Source: an uncultured Clostridia bacterium
Lineage (GTDB): Bacteria > Bacillota > Clostridia > UBA1381 > CAJOGA01
NCBI GenBank assembly: GCA_905233855.1
Contig: CAJOGA010000006.1
Coordinates: forward strand, 1 to 37,322
DNA length: 37,322 nucleotides
Direction: 5' to 3'
Shown piece after piece: positions 31,775 to 37,322 of this stretch; the first letter of the stretch is position 1; every line of letters begins with the position of its first letter. The position numbers were made by a program, and so were the translations under genes. The notes below the pieces were generated by a model, which had not been told where the DNA came from, made no database searches, and saw only the letters and a program-made list of their open reading frames with translations.

Positions 31775-32419
31775 ATGAAACGACAAAGTTTTGCTCAGAT
31801 GTCAAAAATAAATTATTTGGGATACATCCTTTTGCATCCGTGGGATGGCTTTCAGGAACTCAAGTATAATAAAAAGGCATCTCCTGCAATTGCTACGGTA
31901 ATTTTAGCGTTATGGTATTTCTTTGAAATAATATCCCGTCAATCTACGGATTTTGCCTTCAATCAATTCAGACCTGAAACATTGGATATATTTAAAGTTG
32001 CACTAAGCACACTGCTTATATTTTTTGTGGCAGTTTTGTCAAACTGGTGTTTTTCAACATTTATGGACGGCAACGGTTCATTAGCTGAAATCTACACAGT
32101 TGGTGCGTATGCATTAACGCCAATGGTTGTATCTGTAATTTTAAATGTTATTTTAAGTAAATTCTTTGTTCTGGAAGAAGCGGCTATGTTAAACGGCGTA
32201 CAAATTGTTGCCGGAATATGGTCAATAGTATTGATTCTCGCTGCACTTCAGGAAACTCATGAATTGAATTTCGGACAGACAGTGGCAATGGTTCTACTCA
32301 CATTAGTAGGCATGTTGGCTATCCTGTTCCTGGTTATGTTGGTCTACAGCTTGTTCCAACAGGTTGTAATGTTTGTTGTAAATATCAGCTATGAAATAAT
32401 GTACAGGTTTACAATGTAA
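31775..32419 (+). CDS. Yip1-family membrane protein
   Basis: The 214-aa protein opens with ILLHPWDGFQELKYNKKAS, the characteristic start of bacterial YIP1-domain proteins, and has five predicted membrane helices (about 30-48, 69-90, 104-130, 143-165, 172-200). Its molecular role in bacteria is not known. It starts one base after the stop of the NHL protein (TAATATG), with AGGGGG nine bases before the ATG, so translation is coupled. A GTG at 31754 is in frame but lies before that ribosome binding site. Confidence 0.82.
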   Translation: MKRQSFAQMSKINYLGYILLHPWDGFQELKYNKKASPAIATVILALWYFFEIISRQSTDFAFNQFRPETLDIFKVALSTLLIFFVAVLSNWCFSTFMDGNGSLAEIYTVGAYALTPMVVSVILNVILSKFFVLEEAAMLNGVQIVAGIWSIVLILAALQETHELNFGQTVAMVLLTLVGMLAILFLVMLVYSLFQQVVMFVVNISYEIMYRFTM

Positions 32420-32470
32420 CTTTGATAATCTTGATTGGACAATTATTATAGAAGTGTGAGGTGGTAACTT

Positions 32471-34756
32471 TTGCTAAAATTCAGAAATAGAATCATATCA
32501 ATTCTTTTGGCATCAATATATGTTTTTGTGGCTTTGGCAGTAAGTGTCAGTGCAGAGCCGGAGCAAACGGTTCAAGAATCACCGGTAGAAGTGTATAAGC
32601 TTTCAAGCTCAAACACAAGCATATCCGAAAAGTTTGAACTGATAACAGAAAATGACAAGCTGGCATTTTATGTTGACTCGGCAGAGGGCGAATTTGTCAT
32701 CAAAGTAAAGGCTACAGGACAGTTGTGGTTTTCAAACCCTCAGGACAGAGATTTGGACCAGATCGCCGGCGGCGAATTGAAAATGAGACTCAGCTCCCAG
32801 TTGGTATTGTATTACACACAGGGCTTCAGTGAAATCGTTACAACGAGTGCGACGGGTTGCGTAAAACGCGGCGGTCTTTCAATGGTAAAGGAAGCCAACG
32901 GCGTTAAATTCACATATGAATTTAAAGATGCGGGCTTTACCATTCCTTTAAGATACACCCTCAAGGATGACTATCTTGAAGTAAGTGTTTTGTTGGAAGA
33001 AATAACTCCTGAAATAATAATAAAGGAACAGACGGTACAACCGTTCCCGACTGCTCCGGAACAAATTGTAAAAACGGATATTAACATAACAAAAATTGAT
33101 GTTCTTCCGTTCTTCGGTGCCGGCGGATCAAATGATGAAGGTTATCTGTTCGTGCCTGACGGTGCCGGCGGTTTGATTAATTTCAATAACGGAAAAACAA
33201 ACTTTTCATCTTATAAAAAGCCAATATACGGTAACTATATGGACGTTCCGTCTATGTCTGAATTATATGGCGATGTTGACAGCATAAGAATGCCGGTATT
33301 CGGTGTACATAAAAACAATGACGGATTTATAGCGGTTATAACAAATAACGATGCCGTAGGCTTTATAAACGCAATGATAAGCGGAAGAGAAACAAGCTAC
33401 AACACCGTATTTTCATCAATACAGCATAAAGTAATTGATAAAACCAGCGTTGGTGAAAGTAAAAACGAGCCGTTGTCGGAAACTATTGTTGCTCCGGGCG
33501 ACTATACGATCAGATATTATCCTCTGACAGGTGACGATTCCGATTACAGCGGAATGGCTGCAACCTATCAGAAATATCTTATGGAAGAGAAAAATCTTAA
33601 AGCGAACGCACAAGCAAAAGAAAACCCTTTGTTTGTAAGCTTGTATGGCGGTGTTGTAAAGAAACAGAGTGTATTCGGCATAATGAAGAATGTGCTTAAT
33701 CCGCTTGTATCATATAAAGACGCCATAAACATAACCAAAAAGCTGAAGGACAGCGGCGTTGACAATATGATAGTTCAATACGAGCTTTGGACAAAATCGA
33801 AAAACAGAACGTCAATACAAAACAAGGTAACTTATGAGTCAAAGCTTGGCGGCAAGTCCAATTTCAAAAAGCTTGCAAGCTTTTTAGAAGACGAGGGTAT
33901 TCAATTCTATCCTAAACTGGACTTTGTGGATTATGATACAAGTGCAAACGGCTATTCAACAGTATTTGCGGCAGCAAAGCTTCCTAGCCAGGCACCTGCA
34001 TATCAAACTTCCCAATTTATTCAAAGCATATTCGGCAGACGTTGGAGTTTGTTAAAGCCTACTCTTGTTAAAGAAGCAGCAAACGATTTCTTGAAATCGT
34101 ATAAAAAATTGGGTATAAACGGTTTTTCAATGTATCCTATAGCATCAACCGTTTATTCCGATAATACAAAGGGCGGCACAAAGAGAGGCGAAACCGTCGG
34201 ACAATGGGAAGAAATATTGAATCAATACAAGACAGAGTTGGGTTCTGTAATGGTTGAAGAGGCTAATGCCTATGCAATGCCGTATGTTGATTACATTGTG
34301 AATGCTCCTATTGCCGAGTACGGAAGCGAACTTATAGATGAGAATATACCTTTCTATCAAATGGTTATTCATTCATTGATATCATACTCAGTACCTGCGG
34401 TAAATCTGACAGGCGATCCGCAGAGAACATTGCTTAAAGCTGCTGAGACAGGATCTGCAATACATTTTTCATTTGTTCAACAAAATGTTGACCAGTTAAA
34501 AGACAGTTATTTAAGCGGTTTATACAGCTGTGATATAGACGTTTGGTATGACACGGCAGTAAACCAGTATAAGAGAATAGATGAAATAACAAAGAAAACA
34601 AGCGGATGCAAGATAGTGCATCATGATAAGCTTGCTGACGGTGTTTACAAAACGACATATGAAAATGGTGTAAATGTTATTGTTAACTATAATGACGATG
34701 TTTACGAAGCAGACGGCAAAACAGTAAGTGCAATGGATTTTGGTATTTTTGAATAA
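32471..34756 (+). CDS. Secreted DUF5696-like protein, probable glycoside hydrolase
   Basis: The 761-aa protein has a signal peptide (1-28, SVSA cleavage), an N-terminal beta-rich half (about 35-375, sugar-mutarotase-like supersandwich, with FVPDGAGGLINFNNG and RMPVFGVHKNNDGFIAVI) and a probable TIM-barrel half (about 385-700: NPLFVSLYGG, VDNMIVQYELW, IQFYPKLDFVDYD, LGINGFSMYPI, VMVEEANAYAMPYVDYIVNAPI). The plan recalls GH101/GH31-type enzymes. I assign it to DUF5696 from memory of the family and of its usual neighbours; catalytic residues are not proven. There is no cell-wall anchor motif. TTG 32471 has GAGGTGG upstream. It lies between the two permease pairs. Confidence 0.75.
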   Translation: MLKFRNRIISILLASIYVFVALAVSVSAEPEQTVQESPVEVYKLSSSNTSISEKFELITENDKLAFYVDSAEGEFVIKVKATGQLWFSNPQDRDLDQIAGGELKMRLSSQLVLYYTQGFSEIVTTSATGCVKRGGLSMVKEANGVKFTYEFKDAGFTIPLRYTLKDDYLEVSVLLEEITPEIIIKEQTVQPFPTAPEQIVKTDINITKIDVLPFFGAGGSNDEGYLFVPDGAGGLINFNNGKTNFSSYKKPIYGNYMDVPSMSELYGDVDSIRMPVFGVHKNNDGFIAVITNNDAVGFINAMISGRETSYNTVFSSIQHKVIDKTSVGESKNEPLSETIVAPGDYTIRYYPLTGDDSDYSGMAATYQKYLMEEKNLKANAQAKENPLFVSLYGGVVKKQSVFGIMKNVLNPLVSYKDAINITKKLKDSGVDNMIVQYELWTKSKNRTSIQNKVTYESKLGGKSNFKKLASFLEDEGIQFYPKLDFVDYDTSANGYSTVFAAAKLPSQAPAYQTSQFIQSIFGRRWSLLKPTLVKEAANDFLKSYKKLGINGFSMYPIASTVYSDNTKGGTKRGETVGQWEEILNQYKTELGSVMVEEANAYAMPYVDYIVNAPIAEYGSELIDENIPFYQMVIHSLISYSVPAVNLTGDPQRTLLKAAETGSAIHFSFVQQNVDQLKDSYLSGLYSCDIDVWYDTAVNQYKRIDEITKKTSGCKIVHHDKLADGVYKTTYENGVNVIVNYNDDVYEADGKTVSAMDFGIFE

Positions 34757-34819
34757 TACTATGCGGAAGATATGTTTTTGATAACGTAAGATTCCGTTAA
34801 GAAAGGAATGATAGTTACG

Positions 34820-35707
34820 GTGAAAAAAGGAAAATCCAAACTCATAGAAAGAAGAAATAATGTTGGTTATTTTTTCATTGCATTATGGATAATTGGTGTA
34901 ATATTTTTCTTCCTGAAGCCTGCAATTCAAACGCTGATATATGCGTTCAGTGATGTTATAGTAAAAGATAACATGGCAACAACATTTATAGGTTTGGAAA
35001 ACTTCAGAAAAATATTATTTGAAGATATCGATTACGTGAGAGACTTAACCTCATCGCTGACCGATATGCTGTATGAAGTACCTATTATAGTTATATTCAG
35101 TATGTTTATAGCCGGAATTTTGAATCAGGAATTTAAAGGCAGAACGTTTGCCAGAGTGCTGTTTTTCCTGCCGGTTATAATAGCGTCCGGTATATCTATA
35201 GAAATACTCAGCTCAAACGGTATGAGCACTGACGTTTCAGGTAAAGACACCGTGTTTATGTTTAAAACGGTTATGCTTGAAAACACTCTGGCTGAAATAG
35301 GTATAAGCTCGTCATTGGTATCATATTTTGCCGGTTTGATTAACAGAATATTTAATATATGCTGGAAATCCGGTATACAGATATTGCTGTTCTTGGCAGG
35401 ATTGCAGACGGTGCCGAAGTCGTATTACGAAGTTTCGTCAATGGAGGGTGCAACTGCATGGGAGGAATTCTGGAAGATAACCTTCCCGCTGTTATCGCCA
35501 TACACGCTGGTGTGTGTGGTGTATACCATAATCGACTCGTTCACATATTATCAGAACAAGATAATGATGCTTATAAAAACGTCGTATGACGCGCAAAAGT
35601 ACGGTTACAGTGCGGCGGAATCGTGGTTATATTTCATAGTTATACTTGTGATACTGTTGTTGGTTACAAAGCTTATATTCAGAAACGTAGTACATATAGA
35701 CGAATAG
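34820..35707 (+). CDS. Second sugar ABC transporter permease (MalF/LplB type)
   Basis: The 295-aa protein has six predicted membrane helices. Its EAA loop is variant (EVSSMEGATAWEEFWKITFP, about 203-222), with Glu instead of Asp before Gly-Ala. GTG 34820 is chosen because AAAGGA (34802-34807) abuts the in-frame ATG 34808, leaving no spacing, whereas GTG is 12 bases away; the ATG would add four residues. It starts the second permease pair of the locus, 63 bases after the DUF5696-like gene, and has no binding protein of its own. Confidence 0.88.
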   Translation: MKKGKSKLIERRNNVGYFFIALWIIGVIFFFLKPAIQTLIYAFSDVIVKDNMATTFIGLENFRKILFEDIDYVRDLTSSLTDMLYEVPIIVIFSMFIAGILNQEFKGRTFARVLFFLPVIIASGISIEILSSNGMSTDVSGKDTVFMFKTVMLENTLAEIGISSSLVSYFAGLINRIFNICWKSGIQILLFLAGLQTVPKSYYEVSSMEGATAWEEFWKITFPLLSPYTLVCVVYTIIDSFTYYQNKIMMLIKTSYDAQKYGYSAAESWLYFIVILVILLLVTKLIFRNVVHIDE

Positions 35708-35723
35708 GGGAGGTGAGCTAAAC

Positions 35724-36701
35724 ATGGGAATAATAAAAAATTACATCGAGAAAAAGAAAAAGGGCATGGAAAAATTGCATGTCAGAAAGATAATTGCATA
35801 TAAAGTATCCAATATAGCAATGTCGGTTTTCAGATTTTTATTATTGTTGGGATTAGGTTACGTTATATTGTATCCTTTATTGAGTATGTTGAGCTACGCC
35901 TTCAACGGAGACTATTTGGGAAATGCCACGTTCGTGTGGATACCTTCTAAGTTTTCGCTTACCAACATCAAAGTGGCAATAACATATTTGGAATATTGGG
36001 ATTCACTCAAGAACACGATACTGCTGGCTACGGTAAGCGCTGTATTGCAGATATTTTCATGTTCTTTGGCGGGATACGGTTTTGCAAGATTTAACTTTAA
36101 GGGCAAAAACCTGTTGTTCTTAATAGTTTTGCTAACAATAATAGTTCCGCCTCAAACATATATAATTTCCACTTACCTTGATTTCAGATTTTTTAATTTC
36201 TTTGGAATAGGTAAATTGTTCGGATTTAAAGTAAACCTTATAAACTCGTTCTGGACATTCTGGATACCGTCAATATTCTCAATGGGCTTGCGTTCGGGCT
36301 TGTTTATATACATCTTCCGTCAGTTCTTCCAAGGGCTGCCGAGAGATTTGGAGGATGCTGCATATATAGACGGCTGCGGAGCATTCAAAACATTCCTTCA
36401 GATAATGTTGCCGAATGCTGCATCTGCGTGTTTGACAGTATTCCTGTTCTCGTTTGTTTGGCATTGGAACGACTACTTTGTATCAAACATGATGTTCCAG
36501 ATAAAGAATGAACCGTTGTCGGTTGTTATGTTCCGACAGGCAGACTTTTCAAGAGGTAAAGGTCCTGTAGGTATAGACTGGAATATGAAATACATGCTTA
36601 ATGCAGCGGTACTGTTAAATATCTTGCCTATATTGGTACTGTACGTAGTAGCTCAAAGATACTTTATAGAAAGTATAGCAAACGTTGGTATTAAGGGTTA
36701 A
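35724..36701 (+). CDS. Second carbohydrate ABC transporter permease (MalG type)
   Basis: The 325-aa permease has six predicted helices after a longer basic N-terminal extension (about 1-30, MGIIKNYIEKKKKGMEKLH). The EAA loop is EDAAYIDGCGAFKTFLQIMLP (about 211-231), and the C-terminal FIESIANVGIKG is typical of MalG-like chains. GGGGAGGTGAG precedes the ATG. It is the last gene of the locus; no clear terminator follows before the rplS promoter, only a T-rich stretch. Confidence 0.92.
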   Translation: MGIIKNYIEKKKKGMEKLHVRKIIAYKVSNIAMSVFRFLLLLGLGYVILYPLLSMLSYAFNGDYLGNATFVWIPSKFSLTNIKVAITYLEYWDSLKNTILLATVSAVLQIFSCSLAGYGFARFNFKGKNLLFLIVLLTIIVPPQTYIISTYLDFRFFNFFGIGKLFGFKVNLINSFWTFWIPSIFSMGLRSGLFIYIFRQFFQGLPRDLEDAAYIDGCGAFKTFLQIMLPNAASACLTVFLFSFVWHWNDYFVSNMMFQIKNEPLSVVMFRQADFSRGKGPVGIDWNMKYMLNAAVLLNILPILVLYVVAQRYFIESIANVGIKG

Positions 36702-36721
36702 AAAGTTTTTAAAAATAATTG

Positions 36722-36750
36722 TTGCATTTTGGAAATTTGTGTGATAAAAT
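36722..36750 (+). promoter_or_regulatory. Promoter of rplS
   Basis: TTGCAT (36722-36727), 17 bases and TAAAAT (36745-36750), followed by a leader of about 75 bases before the rplS start. Confidence 0.72.
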
Positions 36751-36764
36751 ATTACACGTTTGAA

Positions 36765-36813
36765 AACGGGCGATCCTCTGCTTATGTAAAAATGGTCGGC
36801 ACGAACGCCTATG
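36765..36813 (+). promoter_or_regulatory. Likely L19 ribosomal protein leader
   Basis: The leader shows GGCGATCCTCTGC (36769-36781) and then GGC-ACGAAC-GCC (36799-36810), which resembles the conserved L19 leader motif of Bacillota (a CCTCTGC hairpin loop and a GGCACGAA-TGCC-type stem). Such leaders are thought to bind L19 for feedback control. The assignment is from memory of the motif. Confidence 0.5.
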
Positions 36814-36832
36814 AATGAAGGGAGGGCTAATG

Positions 36833-37177
36833 ATGAATGATATCATTAACGCTTTAACAAAAGACCAAATCAGAACAGACTTACCTGACCTGGTAGTCGG
36901 AAACAACGTAAAAATTTACGTTAAGGTACGTGAAGGTGCCCGCGAAAGACTTCAGATGTTTGAAGGAACTATAATTAAAGTACAGGGTAGCGGTATAGCA
37001 AAAACCTTTACCGTAAGACGTATTTCCTACGGTGTCGGTGTGGAAAGAACTTTCCCTGTAAACTCACCTAATATCGACAGAATTGAAGTATCCAGACGTG
37101 GTAAAGTCAGAAGAGCAAGACTATTCTATCTTCGCGACAGAGTTGGTAAATCGGCTAAAGTTAAAGAAAGAATTTAA
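36833..37177 (+). CDS. rplS: Large ribosomal subunit protein bL19
   Basis: The 114-aa protein has the L19 core: [47 protein letters not shown] and the conserved [27 protein letters not shown] end. It sits at the 30S-50S interface. ATG 36833 gives a six-base spacing from GGAGGG; ATG 36830 leaves only three, and ATG 36815 lies before the ribosome binding site. It is monocistronic: own promoter, leader and terminator. Confidence 0.97.
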   Translation: MNDIINALTKDQIRTDLPDLVVGNNVKIYVKVREGARERLQMFEGTIIKVQGSGIAKTFTVRRISYGVGVERTFPVNSPNIDRIEVSRRGKVRRARLFYLRDRVGKSAKVKERI

Positions 37178-37196
37178 TTTAGGTTGTTAATTCTGT

Positions 37197-37245
37197 AAAA
37201 AAGCAGCTTTCTGTGATAAATATAAGTCATGGGAAGCTGTTTTAT
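37197..37245 (+). terminator. Terminator of rplS
   Basis: CAGCTTTC pairs with GGAAGCTG (one T-G pair), extended by A-T pairs at the base, and is followed by TTTTAT. The loop holds a small TGA/TCA inner pairing. Confidence 0.72.
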
Positions 37246-37302
37246 CTAAACAAAAAAGTTTTAATGTACATACATATTTAACTTTAAACATGGAGGTATA
37301 AC

Positions 37303-37322
37303 ATGTCAGGACATTCAAAATG
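37303..37322 (+). CDS. YebC/PmpR-family protein, first codons only
   Basis: The start ATG follows GGAGG by about six bases and encodes MSGHSK before the window ends, the invariant start (MSGHSKW) of YebC/PmpR proteins. These are transcription regulators or, for YebC-like members, ribosome-associated factors that help translate polyproline. The rest lies outside the window, so the call rests on six residues and position of the start may be off by a base or two. Confidence 0.7.

Noticed and set aside
1-37322. CRISPR arrays, insertion sequences and prophage
   Set aside because: No regularly spaced repeats, transposase, integrase or structural phage genes were found; the XhlA-like gene alone is not enough to call a prophage.

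Overview
The window reads as chromosomal DNA of an anaerobic, low-GC Bacillota, most likely class Clostridia and probably a gut or polysaccharide-using lineage. Grounds: strong AGGAGG-type ribosome binding sites with many TTG/GTG starts, sigma-A promoters with 17-bp spacers, a CIRCE-controlled hrcA-grpE-dnaK set, a radical-SAM enzyme, a Fe-S aldo/keto reductase, a corrinoid protein with its reductive activator, and a large sugar ABC locus lacking its own ATPase. I see no transposase, integrase, CRISPR array or plasmid origin.

Layout. 1-440: end of an rRNA operon (5S, tRNA-Glu, terminator) followed by a mosaic of small perfect hairpins. 440-2400: an unknown small protein, a PflA-like radical-SAM protein, a holin/XhlA-like small membrane protein, tRNA-Lys. 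2445-5525: a three-gene operon of Fe-S aldo/keto reductase, GH43/117-like beta-propeller and PHP-domain protein. 5598-8255 (minus): corrinoid protein and its RACo-type activator. 8355-11049: argD-argF-GNAT behind a promoter flanked by two ARG-box-like sites. 11050-11383: non-coding, rich in long hairpins. 11384-16493: hflX, yigZ-family gene, and an SbcD/SbcC-like pair of YhaO/YhaN type. 16564-21457: heat-shock genes hrcA-grpE-dnaK under CIRCE, then dnaJ from its own promoter. 21474-25002: directly behind dnaJ, a compact four-gene metabolic cluster of a HisD-like dehydrogenase, HisB-like dehydratase, HAD phosphatase and fumarase-beta-like protein. 25275-36701: one long sugar-uptake locus. 36722-end: rplS with leader, then the first codons of a YebC/PmpR gene.

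Two parts deserve attention. The HisD-like and HisB-like proteins have lost residues that are near-invariant in the true histidine enzymes and sit with a phosphatase and an orphan fumarase beta subunit, so they may form a pathway other than histidine synthesis. The 11-kb sugar locus has one very large, apparently non-lipoprotein binding protein with two tandem beta-sandwich domains, two complete permease pairs, a membrane-anchored NHL/TPR protein, a Yip1-type membrane protein and a secreted DUF5696-like probable glycosidase. It is preceded by a terminator-like leader hairpin and an exact 14-bp tandem repeat that may be its control region.
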